A stretch of 64,000 nucleotides of DNA. It comes from UM-FILTER-47-13 sp964445195. GTDB lineage: Bacteria > Pseudomonadota > Alphaproteobacteria > Micavibrionales > Micavibrionaceae. Location of the stretch: the NCBI GenBank assembly GCA_964445195.1, contig CAYUKA010000009.1, positions 9,745 to 73,744 on the forward strand, written 5' to 3'. The position numbers and the translations under genes are program-made. This document shows positions 17,299 to 25,303 of this stretch, piece by piece (position 1 is the stretch's first letter; every line of letters begins with the position of its first letter). The notes under the pieces were generated by a model, which was not told the DNA's origin, searched no databases, and saw nothing but the letters and a program-made list of their open reading frames with translations.

Positions 17299-17715
17299 AT
17301 GCGCGATTTTCTTATTCTCGGTTTTATTTTATTGCTCCCGGCCCTGGCGGCGCTGGGCCACGATATTTACATCGCTTATAACAGCGACGAGCTGAATGTG
17401 CCGGATGGGCTTTATTTCAGCGATCTGGGATGGATCTGGGTTAATTACAGCCCGGCCACCTATGACTGGGCGCGGGAGAGCATCGACCCCACCCTGTGGA
17501 GCGGTGTCGTCGACCCGTTCCTGCAGGAAGCCGCCGTCTTTGTCGGCAGTATCCCGTTCCTGGCTTTTGCCGCTATCCTGCTCTGCATGAAAATTCTCGG
17601 CATTGGCCCGTTCGAAGGCCGCGGCCTGTTCGCTTTCGGCTCGAAAATGAGCTCAAAAGGTGATTTTAGCTATGGCGGTAACAAGAAAACGAAAATGAAA
17701 TATAAGCGCAAATAA
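17299..17715 (+). CDS. Uncharacterised small membrane protein
   Basis: A 138-residue protein with two hydrophobic segments: one at the very N-terminus (about 3-20, FLILGFILLLPALAALG) and one at about 79-99 (VGSIPFLAFAAILLCMKILG). Between them is a loop rich in Tyr, Trp and Asp (YNSDELNVPDGLYFSDLGW), probably periplasmic. The C-terminus is basic and rich in Lys (NKKTKMKYKRK), as expected for a cytoplasmic tail. I know of no named family, though proteins with this layout occur in alphaproteobacteria. It starts at ATG 17299 and is convergent with the alpha/beta hydrolase gene, 14 bp apart. Confidence 0.65.
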   Translation: MRDFLILGFILLLPALAALGHDIYIAYNSDELNVPDGLYFSDLGWIWVNYSPATYDWARESIDPTLWSGVVDPFLQEAAVFVGSIPFLAFAAILLCMKILGIGPFEGRGLFAFGSKMSSKGDFSYGGNKKTKMKYKRK

Positions 17716-17729
17716 AGCCGCCGTGAAAT

Positions 17730-18521
17730 TTATAGGGCCTGAGCCTGGGCCGCTTCGCGCTCCAGACCCGAGACAATCCTGACCTCACGGTCCAGCATCT
17801 CAAGATCTTCCGGCCGTGATAAACGATGATCGCCGCTTTCGATCAGCGTGACCACGGCCTGGGCCGGGTCGCCGAGCGCGTTTTTAATCCGGTAGGCCGT
17901 CTGCCACGTTACGTCCGTATCCTGCATGCCCTGCATCAGCCGCAGCGGGCAGGGCAGGTCAAAACCGCCGAGCAGGCAATGATCCCGGCCATCTTCAATC
18001 AGTATCCTGCTAATCCGGTACGGCTCATCGCTATAGTCGTTCGGCACATCAATATACCCCTGCGTTTCAAGCCGGGCGCGCTGTTCATCATTCATGCGGT
18101 TCTGATAGATATCTTCCGTGAAGTCGGGGGCCGCCGCCAGACCGACAACGCCCGCGGCCATGGCGGGCCGCGCCCGCGCCAGCAGCAACGCAATCCAGCC
18201 ACCCATCGAGGAGCCGACAATCACCGCGCGCGCCGGCGCCGCTTGATCCAGCACCGCCTGCGCGTCTTCGGCCCACATCCCGATCGTACCGTCTGCGAAA
18301 TCACCGCCGGACAGGCCGTGGCCGCTATAATCGAAGCGCAGGCACGCCTGGCCGCGGGCGGCACAGCGCTCTTGCAGGAACAGCGCCTTGGTGCCGTCCA
18401 TATCGGAACGAAAACCGGGACAGAACATCACCAGCGGCAAAGCCGCACCGTCATCGGCCGCCGGCTGGTGGCAATAGGCAAGATCGGGTTTTCCGGCGCG
18501 TTTAAGATAGTTTATTGTCAT
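17730..18521 (-). CDS. Alpha/beta hydrolase
   Basis: A 263-residue alpha/beta-hydrolase fold protein. The nucleophile elbow is IVGSSMGGW with Ser105. The oxyanion region is VMFCPGFRSDMDG and the FDYSGHGLSGG loop follows. Asp in GMQDTDV and His in SGDHRLSRPEDL complete the likely triad. The sequence resembles the ABHD10/YqiA-like group of small serine hydrolases (thioesterase or esterase). The substrate cannot be stated. It is divergent from the glycosyltransferase gene and convergent with the small membrane protein gene. Confidence 0.85.
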   Translation of the reverse strand: MTINYLKRAGKPDLAYCHQPAADDGAALPLVMFCPGFRSDMDGTKALFLQERCAARGQACLRFDYSGHGLSGGDFADGTIGMWAEDAQAVLDQAAPARAVIVGSSMGGWIALLLARARPAMAAGVVGLAAAPDFTEDIYQNRMNDEQRARLETQGYIDVPNDYSDEPYRISRILIEDGRDHCLLGGFDLPCPLRLMQGMQDTDVTWQTAYRIKNALGDPAQAVVTLIESGDHRLSRPEDLEMLDREVRIVSGLEREAAQAQAL

Positions 18522-18581
18522 GACAGGCTCTAAACGCCTATAGTGTTGACAATCTGCCGCCCGAAGACAAGTTTTTTATCA

Positions 18582-19826
18582 ATGAGCACACAGACAACCG
18601 GCCCGGCCGGAAAAACAGCCGGTAAACCCCCGGTAATTATGCAGGTTCTGCCCGAACTCGGCCCCGGCGGGGCGGAGCAGGGCTGTATCGATATAGCCGC
18701 CGAACTGGTGCGCGCCGGCGCCAGGGCGCTGGTGGTTTCGCATGGCGGACCGCGGGTGCACGAAATTGCCCGCGCCGGCGGCACCCATATTGATTTGCCG
18801 GTGCACAGCAAAAACCCGCTGGTGATGATGCGCAACGTTAAAAAACTCAAAAAACTGATCGCTGACCATGACGTCGATATCGTCCATGCCCGCAGCCGCG
18901 CCCCGGCCTGGAGCGCCTACCGCGCCTGCAGGGGCGGCCCGGCCCGATTCATGACGACCTGCCACGCGCCTTATAATATCGCCAACGACGCCAAGCGCTT
19001 TTACAACTCCTCGATCGCCCGCGGTGAACGGGTGATCGCAATCTCACAGCATGTTGCCGGCTATCTCGAGCATAATTACCGGCTTGACCCGGCCCGGATC
19101 CGGGTTGTCCACCGCGGCATTGCGCTGGAGAAATTCCACCCGACCGCGGTCACGCCGGAGCGGCTGATCAAGCTGGCCCGCGACTGGCGGGTGCCGGACG
19201 GCGCCGGGATTATCATGCTGCCCGGCCGGCTGACCCGCTGGAAAGGCCACCATGTGCTGATCGAGGCAATCGCGCAGCTTGGCCGCGAAGATGTATTCTG
19301 CGTACTGATCGGCTCTGACCAGGGCCGGACCGGTTACCGGCAGGAGCTGATCGATACGATTCATAACAAAGGTCTTGAAGGCAAGGTCAGGATTATCGAT
19401 CACTGTAACGACATGCCGGCCGCCTATATGCTGGCGACCATCGTTGTCTCGGCTTCGACCGACCCGGAAGGCTTCGGCCGCGTTCCGGTCGAGGCGCAGG
19501 CGATGGGCCGGCCGGTTATCGCCACCGATCACGGCGGCGCGCAGGAAACAATCGTCCGCGGCGAAACCGGCTGGCTGGTGCCGCCGGGTGATGCGCATAC
19601 CATGGCGCGAGCGCTGGGCGAAGCGCTGACGCTTGACCCGACCCAGCGCGCGATTCTGGCGACGCGGGCCATGGCCCATATTGCCCGGCATTTCACCCGT
19701 GAAATTATGGCCGATAAAACGCTCAACGTGTATGCCGAGCTGCTCGAGGAAAAACTGACCGGGGCCTGTAAATTACAGCGCCCGGAACAGGCCGGGCCGC
19801 TGAACCTGAAAACGGCGGCGGAATGA
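18582..19826 (+). CDS. Glycosyltransferase family 4
   Basis: A GT-B glycosyltransferase of 414 residues from ATG 18582 (MSTQTTGPAGK); a GTG at 18543 would add 13 residues. The N-terminal donor loop is LPELGPGGAEQGCIDIA. The C-terminal nucleotide-sugar motif DPEGFGRVPVEAQAMGRPVIATDHGGAQETI carries the E-x7-E pair of family 4. Such enzymes add sugars to lipopolysaccharide core or other surface glycans. It overlaps the next gene, a family 9 transferase, by ATGA, so both likely act on one surface glycan, probably lipopolysaccharide core. Confidence 0.9.
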   Translation: MSTQTTGPAGKTAGKPPVIMQVLPELGPGGAEQGCIDIAAELVRAGARALVVSHGGPRVHEIARAGGTHIDLPVHSKNPLVMMRNVKKLKKLIADHDVDIVHARSRAPAWSAYRACRGGPARFMTTCHAPYNIANDAKRFYNSSIARGERVIAISQHVAGYLEHNYRLDPARIRVVHRGIALEKFHPTAVTPERLIKLARDWRVPDGAGIIMLPGRLTRWKGHHVLIEAIAQLGREDVFCVLIGSDQGRTGYRQELIDTIHNKGLEGKVRIIDHCNDMPAAYMLATIVVSASTDPEGFGRVPVEAQAMGRPVIATDHGGAQETIVRGETGWLVPPGDAHTMARALGEALTLDPTQRAILATRAMAHIARHFTREIMADKTLNVYAELLEEKLTGACKLQRPEQAGPLNLKTAAE

Positions 19827-20773
19827 GCGCCGCGGAAAACATCCTGATCATCAAGCTGGGGGCGCTGGGCGACTTTATCCAGGCGCTCGGCCCGATGGCT
19901 GCGATTCGCCGCCATCATCCGGCGGCACAGATCACGCTGTTGACCACCGCCCCGTTTGTGACTATGGCCCGCGAAAGCGGCGCGGTCGACCGGGTATTGC
20001 TGGACAGGCGGCCGAAATGGCACCAGCCCGGCCGCTGGCTGGCCCTGCGCAAAGCCCTGAATGACGGGCGTTTTGCCCGCGTCTATGATTTGCAGAATAA
20101 CGACCGCACAAGGCTGTATTTCCGGCTGTTCTCGCCGAAACCGGAGTGGGTCGGTACTGCCAAAGGGGCTTCGCATTATTTTGACCCGCCGGAACGCACG
20201 GCCGGGCATGCTTTTGACGGCCATGTCATGACACTGCGCCATGCCGGAATCGCCGATGTCACCATCGACGACCTGGGCTGGGTCACCGGCGACGCCGCCC
20301 GTTTCGCCCTGCCGGAGCCGTTTGTCCTGCTTGTGCCCGGCTGCGCCCCGTCACGGCCGCAAAAACGCTGGCCGCCGGCGCATTACGGTGTACTGGCCCG
20401 CCATCTTTACAGCTGGGGCTATACGCCGGTGATTCTCGGCACCGCCGCTGAGCGCGATGAAGCACAGACCATCACCGCGGCCTGCCCGCAAACGGTTGAT
20501 TTAACCGGACGCACTGATCTGTTCGATATCATCCGGCTGGGCCGCGCCGCAGCGGCTGTGATCGGTAACGATACCGGCCCGATGCATTTAATTGCGCCGA
20601 CAGGGTGCCCGTCCTGGGTTCTGTTTTCGCGCTATAGCGACCCGGTCAGGCACCGGCCCCGCGGGCCGCACGTCCAGACGATTCAAAACAACGAACTGGC
20701 AGAGCTCGCGCCTGAAACCGTGATCGGCAATCTCGACGCCCGCGCTTTCAGGCAACCGCCGCGGACCGGCTAA
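19823..20773 (+). CDS. Glycosyltransferase family 9 (heptosyltransferase-like)
   Basis: A 316-residue family 9 glycosyltransferase, the group that includes LPS heptosyltransferases WaaC and WaaF. It opens with ILIIKLGALGDFIQALGPM, the classical N-terminal motif. The acceptor and ADP-heptose side carries VLLVPGCAPSRPQKRWPPAHY and VIGNDTGPMHLIAP. It is translationally coupled (ATGA overlap) to the family 4 transferase. Transfer of heptose to LPS inner core is likely, but the exact position is not known. Its stop is 7 bp from the convergent stop of the ArsR-type regulator. Confidence 0.9.
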   Translation: MSAAENILIIKLGALGDFIQALGPMAAIRRHHPAAQITLLTTAPFVTMARESGAVDRVLLDRRPKWHQPGRWLALRKALNDGRFARVYDLQNNDRTRLYFRLFSPKPEWVGTAKGASHYFDPPERTAGHAFDGHVMTLRHAGIADVTIDDLGWVTGDAARFALPEPFVLLVPGCAPSRPQKRWPPAHYGVLARHLYSWGYTPVILGTAAERDEAQTITAACPQTVDLTGRTDLFDIIRLGRAAAAVIGNDTGPMHLIAPTGCPSWVLFSRYSDPVRHRPRGPHVQTIQNNELAELAPETVIGNLDARAFRQPPRTG

Positions 20774-20780
20774 AACAGCG

Positions 20781-21086
20781 CTACTCCGTTACTTCGGGCG
20801 CGTAAATATCATACAGCGTGTGCAGGATCGATTTGATGGCGCGGTCATTAAGCGAATAATAGATCGTCTGGGCGTTGCGGCGGGTTTCGACCAGTTGATC
20901 ACGGCGCAGGCGCGCCAGGTGCTGTGATAGCGCCGACTGGCTGAGGCCGACCAGCTTTTCCAGTTCGCCGACACTTTTTTCCCCTTTATACAGCGCGCAG
21001 ACAATCATCAAACGGCGCTCGTTTGACAGGGCTTTGAGCAGGCCGGCCGCGACCTCTATATTCTCTTCAATGCCTTCAACATCCAT
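20781..21086 (-). CDS. ArsR/SmtB-family transcriptional regulator
   Basis: A 101-residue winged-helix regulator. After ALSNERRLMIVCALYKGEKSVGEL, the recognition helix is LVGLSQSALSQHLARLRRDQLVETRR, and the wing is TIYYSLND. The sequence is closest in style to BigR/SqrR-like sulfide sensors, which use two Cys. Only one, in MIVCAL, is present; the C-terminal Cys is absent, so the thiol sensing seen in those proteins is doubtful. No metal-binding Cys-x-Cys motif is visible. A Fur-like site lies upstream at 21130-21149. Target genes are not known. Confidence 0.85.
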   Translation of the reverse strand: MDVEGIEENIEVAAGLLKALSNERRLMIVCALYKGEKSVGELEKLVGLSQSALSQHLARLRRDQLVETRRNAQTIYYSLNDRAIKSILHTLYDIYAPEVTE

Positions 21087-21127
21087 AATGTGGCGTCTGT
21101 TTCGCGATCCCTGGACTATAATTTTTT

Positions 21128-21149
21128 GCGATAATGATTGCTATTCGCA
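21128..21149. promoter_or_regulatory. Possible Fur-type iron box upstream of the ArsR gene
   Basis: GATAATGATTGCTATTCGC at 21130-21148 matches the 19-bp Fur consensus at about 13 positions, including the whole first half. It lies 44 bp upstream of the ArsR-type start. Binding has not been tested. Confidence 0.35.
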
Positions 21150-21252
21150 CAGGCCGGCTGCAACGGCATTTCAATTTTACGGTGCAGACAGGCGCATTCT
21201 TATATGCTCTGGTCTAGCTTTCCTGTATACTTTGTCAAGCGCTAATTAAAAG

Positions 21253-21272
21253 ATGCATATACAACTATGCAT
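21253..21272. other. Hairpin ATGCATA / TATGCAT, operator or weak terminator
   Basis: Seven-base arms ATGCATA (21253-21259) and TATGCAT (21266-21272) flank a 6-base loop, just past the SDR stop codon on the minus strand. There the stem is followed by CTTTTAATT. It could end SDR transcripts, or be a dyad of the size bound by ArsR-type proteins. Confidence 0.35.
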
Positions 21273-21274
21273 AT

Positions 21275-22054
21275 TTACGCATTATTTTGTGGTTTTTCCG
21301 GCAGTCCGGACAGGCAGCGTTCGGTCAGGCCAAAAGGCAGCAGGCCGAAAAACCCGGCCAGCAGGTAGGTTTGCCACGGAAAAGCGATACGACCGGCATT
21401 GCGGGCCAGCTTGCGTTTGATAATCGCCGCCGCCCGGTCCGGCCCCATTAAAAACGGCATGCTGTAATCATTGACATCGGTCATCGGGGTTCTGATAAAG
21501 CCGGGACAGATGACATTTATTTTAACATTACAGGACTTCATTTTACCGCGCAGCGCTTCACCATACAGGCGTACGGCCCCCTTCGCCGCGCTGTAGGCCG
21601 GAGCGCCGGGCCAGCCGCTGAAAGCCGCCAGCGAGCTCATCAGCGCGACCTGTCCGGACCGGCGCGCAATCATCCGTGGCAAAGTCGGTTCGGCCGTGTT
21701 GATTACACCGGTCACGTTGACATCAAAAATCGCCCGCACCTGGGCAAACGGCTCGCCGGTTTCACTGCCGCCACCGCCGCCGGAAATACCGGCATTGGCG
21801 ATCACGAGATCAAGCGGCTGCGCGTCATCGGCCTGTTCAATCCACGCCGCCATCGCCGGGCGGTCGGTCACATCGACCGCTTCCGTATCCACCGCCGCGC
21901 CCTGATCACGGCAGGTTTGCGCAATCTGATCGAGCCGGGCCCGGTCGCGCCCGCCAAGCGACAACGTCACGCCGGGCCGGGCATAGCTTGCGGCCAGCGC
22001 GGCGCCGATACCGCTCGACGCGCCGGTGATCAGGATATGCTCAGGCCGCGTCAT
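21275..22054 (-). CDS. Short-chain dehydrogenase/reductase
   Basis: An NAD(P)-dependent SDR of 259 residues, starting MTRPEHILITGASSGIG at ATG 22054. A frame running to 22273 is only the shadow of the upstream kinase gene. The cofactor motif is TGASSGIGAALA; the NAG motif is VIANAGISGGG. The catalytic Ser is in ALMSSLAAFSG and the Tyr-x3-Lys is YSAAKG. The C-terminal hydrophobic region YLLAGFFGLLPFGL may anchor it to the membrane. It overlaps the upstream cytidylate kinase-like gene by 14 bp. Substrate unknown. Confidence 0.9.
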   Translation of the reverse strand: MTRPEHILITGASSGIGAALAASYARPGVTLSLGGRDRARLDQIAQTCRDQGAAVDTEAVDVTDRPAMAAWIEQADDAQPLDLVIANAGISGGGGGSETGEPFAQVRAIFDVNVTGVINTAEPTLPRMIARRSGQVALMSSLAAFSGWPGAPAYSAAKGAVRLYGEALRGKMKSCNVKINVICPGFIRTPMTDVNDYSMPFLMGPDRAAAIIKRKLARNAGRIAFPWQTYLLAGFFGLLPFGLTERCLSGLPEKPQNNA

Positions 22055-22619
22055 CAAGCCGCGCTTTATAATGGGAAAAGGCTTCGTCAAAGGCCGCCAG
22101 CACGTCGTCCTGGCTTTTATAGGAGGTGTCGATGACCAGGTCGAAATTGCCGTCATCGCCGATATCGACATCATACAGCGCCTTATAGCGGTTGATCTCG
22201 CTGTGGCGGCGGCGTTCAACCTGTTTGATTGCCTCGGCGCGGTCGAATTTCTCTTCAGCCCCACGCGCGGCATCGCTGAAAATCCGTTCCGCCGCCACCG
22301 CCGGATCGACGGTCAGGCGGATTTTGAGCGCCTTCCTGAGAAAATGCCACGCCATCCGCGAATCCAGCACCAGATCCCGCGCCGCATCATTCAGGCCGAC
22401 CAGGTAATCATCGACCTTGCGGTCGATCTCTTCCTGGGTTTCGGCGCGCTCATTGAGCTCGGCAACCGAAATACCCTGCGCCCGCGCCAGCTCGCGGAAC
22501 ATGTTACCGGTGGTAATCAGCTCATAGCCGGTACGCGCGGCAACATTGCGGGCAAAGGTGGTTTTACCGCTGCCCGGGTCGCCGGTGATGGTGATGCGGT
22601 GGTAAATCTTCTCGCTCAT
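22041..22619 (-). CDS. Cytidylate kinase-like P-loop kinase
   Basis: A 192-residue P-loop kinase opening with ITITGDPGSGKTTFARNVA. The following LITTGNMFRELARAQGISVAELNERAE is typical of the short, archaeal-type cytidylate kinase family rather than the common 220-residue Cmk. Those enzymes phosphorylate CMP or dCMP. The helical lid around residues 85-130 carries Arg residues for phosphate binding. A broader annotation as (d)CMP kinase family, cytidylate kinase-like is safest because a housekeeping cmk usually sits beside rpsA, which is not here. It is coupled to the SDR gene. Confidence 0.78.
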   Translation of the reverse strand: MSEKIYHRITITGDPGSGKTTFARNVAARTGYELITTGNMFRELARAQGISVAELNERAETQEEIDRKVDDYLVGLNDAARDLVLDSRMAWHFLRKALKIRLTVDPAVAAERIFSDAARGAEEKFDRAEAIKQVERRRHSEINRYKALYDVDIGDDGNFDLVIDTSYKSQDDVLAAFDEAFSHYKARLDDAA

Positions 22620-22649
22620 GCCTTGTTATAGGCGCGCGATTCACGGCGG

Positions 22650-23459
22650 TCAAGACGGCTGCGGGCGGATGGCCGCGATATCCCGGACCAGCGCCCGGTT
22701 ATGGTCCTTATCAAGGTTAAAAGCGGCATAAGTCCAGATCGCCTGCGCCGCCGCGTAAAGCGGTTCACCGGCCACGAGGGCAATCACAGCGCCGGCGGCA
22801 AAGGCGGCTGACGTCAGCCGGACCGGCGTGACATGCTTGACGAAAAACTGCCGCACCGTCCCGGCCGGTGCGGCAGGATCGGTCCGGCCGGTCAATGAAC
22901 GCAGGGCTGCGCAGGCGACGAGACATGACGGTATGGGCTGCAGCCCGTTTACCTGCACCGATGATAAATTACCGGCCAGTCCGTACAGGAACGGGTTGGT
23001 AAAAAACGGGCCATGCGCGCCGTTCCGGGCGGCGCGGCGGGCCAGCATCACATGCGCCCCGGCCCAGAACGTGAGCGCCGCCGCTGAAAACAGACCGGCC
23101 AGCGTGTCGCCGCCAGCCATCACGCCGCTGTAAAACGCCGCCGCCCCGGTCAGGAGATTGCCGGCGGCGGTGATGTAGAGCGTGTTGAAAGGCGCGGCTT
23201 TGCCTGCCGCTTCGGACAGCCTGAAACCGGCGACCAGCGCCAGCGCCGCGCCGCTGAACGCGGTCCCGGCGGTCCCGGCGGTCCCGGCCACCGCCCAGGC
23301 CAGCACATGATTGCCGGCGGCGTAACCGAAGCCGGGATCGGTCGCCACCGTGCCGAAATAATGCCGCAGCCGCCCGCTAATGCCCGGCGGCTTGTCCCTG
23401 CTGGCCATGTCCATATTGTCTACAGGCAGCATGATCCTCCGCCTCCGCGCCCCTTCCAC
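22650..23459 (-). CDS. Uncharacterised polytopic membrane protein
   Basis: A protein of up to 269 residues with several Ala/Gly-rich hydrophobic segments (about 45-75, 90-115, 120-145, 200-235), so an inner-membrane protein of five or six helices. The start is uncertain: ATG codons at 23459, 23432, 23414 and 23408 are all in frame; GGAGGATC precedes the one at 23432 closely. A 9-bp unit is repeated three times near 23262-23288, giving VAGTAGTAGTAF. I recognise no family. The stop lies 30 bp before the start of the cytidylate kinase-like gene on the same strand. Confidence 0.55.
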   Translation of the reverse strand: MEGARRRRIMLPVDNMDMASRDKPPGISGRLRHYFGTVATDPGFGYAAGNHVLAWAVAGTAGTAGTAFSGAALALVAGFRLSEAAGKAAPFNTLYITAAGNLLTGAAAFYSGVMAGGDTLAGLFSAAALTFWAGAHVMLARRAARNGAHGPFFTNPFLYGLAGNLSSVQVNGLQPIPSCLVACAALRSLTGRTDPAAPAGTVRQFFVKHVTPVRLTSAAFAAGAVIALVAGEPLYAAAQAIWTYAAFNLDKDHNRALVRDIAAIRPQPS

Positions 23460-23489
23460 CGGCCTTTTACAGGATAGGCCGGTATTCTG

Positions 23490-24335
23490 TCAATTTTGGG
23501 CGCGGGCGAGCGCAATATAGGCGGCGACCGGGATCGTCTCGGCCCGCTGCGCCGGGTCGATGCCGCAGGCGGCGAAATGCGGCTGGTAGTCTTTCAGACT
23601 GCTGCGGACCATCTTGCGGCGCTGGCCAAAGGCGGCGGCCGTTACCGCCTCAACCGCAGCAAAAGGCGGCCCGGGCAACCGGTCCGGCGGGCGCGGCGCA
23701 AACCGGACCACCGCCGAGCGCACCTTCGGCGGCGGGGTAAAGGCCTGCGGCGGCAGGACCATGACAATTTTAACATCACAAAGCCACTGGCACAGCACCG
23801 ACAGGCGGCCATAGGCTTTACCGCCCGGCGCGGCGGCGATCCGCTCCGCCACTTCCTGCTGGACCATCAGCGTCATTGAGTCGAACGCTTTATGGTCTTC
23901 ACGGATCTGCCGCAGCCAGCCAATCAGAAGCGGCGTAGCGATATTATAAGGCAGGTTGGCGACAATCGCCCGCGGCCCGGCGGGTGCCAGCGCCGTCAGG
24001 TCCGTGCCCAGCGCGTCGGCCTGTATGACGGTCAGCCGCCCGGCGGCATGTTCTTCAAGCGCGGCGAGCGCCGTAATGGCGCGCGGATCATATTCAATTG
24101 CGGTTACCTGCCGGACATCGGTCTCCAGCAGCGCCCTTGTCAGCCCGCCGGGGCCGGGGCCGATTTCAAAGACGCGCATATCTGCGCTCAGATCAGCCAG
24201 CCGCGCAATTTTGGCCGTCAGGTTCAGGTCGAGCAGGAAATTCTGGCCCAGCGCCTTGTCGGCCCGCAGGTCGTAACGGGCGATAATCTCGCGCAGCGGC
24301 GGCAGGGATGAGAAGCCGGACCCGGAATCAGACAC
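23490..24335 (-). CDS. rsmA: 16S rRNA A1518/A1519 dimethyltransferase
   Basis: Also called KsgA. It dimethylates two adjacent adenines in the 3' terminal hairpin of 16S rRNA during late small-subunit assembly. The 281-residue protein starts at GTG 24335 with REIIARYDLRADKALGQNFLLD, the family opening. The SAM motif is VFEIGPGPGGLTRALL, the catalytic motif IV is VANLPYNIATPL, and VLPPQAFTPPPKVRSAVV is the diagnostic C-terminal phrase. The start overlaps the end of the surA gene by 8 bp (GTGTCTGA), so translation is coupled. Confidence 0.96.
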   Translation of the reverse strand: MSDSGSGFSSLPPLREIIARYDLRADKALGQNFLLDLNLTAKIARLADLSADMRVFEIGPGPGGLTRALLETDVRQVTAIEYDPRAITALAALEEHAAGRLTVIQADALGTDLTALAPAGPRAIVANLPYNIATPLLIGWLRQIREDHKAFDSMTLMVQQEVAERIAAAPGGKAYGRLSVLCQWLCDVKIVMVLPPQAFTPPPKVRSAVVRFAPRPPDRLPGPPFAAVEAVTAAAFGQRRKMVRSSLKDYQPHFAACGIDPAQRAETIPVAAYIALARAQN

Positions 24336-25275
24336 GCTGCTCGATGAAGGCGGCGGTTTTCAGGTCCATCAAATAACGGCGCTGCAAACGGTCCAGCCGC
24401 TCCATGCCGATCTTCTGCCGCAGGTTATCTTCAGACGGGATCGATTCGGCGGTAATTTGCCGCGTATCGCGCAGATACAGGATATGATAGCCGGCCAGCG
24501 TCCTGACCGGGCGGCTCAGCGCGCCGTCATCCATGCGTGCCAGCTGCGCTTCAATCTCTTCCGCCAGCTGGCCTTCCTGCACCCAGCCCAGATCGCCGCC
24601 GCGCGCCGCGCCGGCCGATTGCGAAACCTGGGCCGCCAGCCGCTGGAACGGCACCCGGCCGTCATTGAGCTGCCGGGTCAGCTGGTCGGCCAGCCGTTTG
24701 ACCTCGCCTTCCTCGGCCGGATTTTCAACCGCGAGGAAAATTTCCAGCACCCGGTATTCGGTTTTGCCGATATTGCCGCGCAGCCGCGCCAGCTCGGCCT
24801 CGATCTCGTTATCGGCGATCAGCACCTGCGGCCGCAGCCGGACCTGCACCACCTGCGACCAGGCAATCTGGGCGCGAATCTGGTCCTCCATCGTCCGGGT
24901 CGGAACGCCCTGCCGGGCGAGAATCGCGCGGAACTGTTCCGGCGCGTAATTATTCTGGCGGGCGATCGCGGCAAAGCCCTGCGTGATATCTTCGGGCGTG
25001 ATCTCGATCTCCAGCCGTACGGCTTCCTGTACGCGCAGCCGTTCCTCGATTAATGTGTTCAGGATTTGCGGCCGCATCCGCTCGCGGATTTCGCGGTTAT
25101 CGGGCAGGCCGGAGGAGGCAATCACCATTTTCATCCGGTCATTGACATCGGATTCGGAGATCGCGTCTTCATTCACCACCGCGGCGATACTCTCAGTGCG
25201 GGCCTGCGCGGCGTCGAACACAGGCAGCCCGGCCAGCAGGCAAACAGTCAGAAAGGCAAGAATCAATTTATGCAT
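24328..25275 (-). CDS. surA: SurA-like periplasmic peptidyl-prolyl isomerase
   Basis: A periplasmic chaperone that helps outer-membrane proteins fold. From ATG 25275 the product has 315 residues and begins with a signal peptide MHKLILAFLTVCLLAGLPVFDAAQA. The N-terminal SurA domain follows (IAAVVNEDAISESDVNDRM). One parvulin domain spans roughly residues 155-260, with QSAGAARGGDLGWVQEGQL and LSRPVRTLAGYHILYL. An upstream ATG at 25335 would hide the signal peptide. It is coupled to rsmA. In many alphaproteobacteria pdxA lies between these two genes; it is absent here. Confidence 0.92.
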   Translation of the reverse strand: MHKLILAFLTVCLLAGLPVFDAAQARTESIAAVVNEDAISESDVNDRMKMVIASSGLPDNREIRERMRPQILNTLIEERLRVQEAVRLEIEITPEDITQGFAAIARQNNYAPEQFRAILARQGVPTRTMEDQIRAQIAWSQVVQVRLRPQVLIADNEIEAELARLRGNIGKTEYRVLEIFLAVENPAEEGEVKRLADQLTRQLNDGRVPFQRLAAQVSQSAGAARGGDLGWVQEGQLAEEIEAQLARMDDGALSRPVRTLAGYHILYLRDTRQITAESIPSEDNLRQKIGMERLDRLQRRYLMDLKTAAFIEQRV

Positions 25276-25303
25276 GGCGGCTACCCTACAAAATCCCGGT
25301 GCG

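Noticed and set aside
22055..22273. N-terminal extension of the SDR gene into the cytidylate kinase gene
   Set aside because: The extra residues are the other-frame shadow of the kinase; the Rossmann motif starts normally after ATG 22054.
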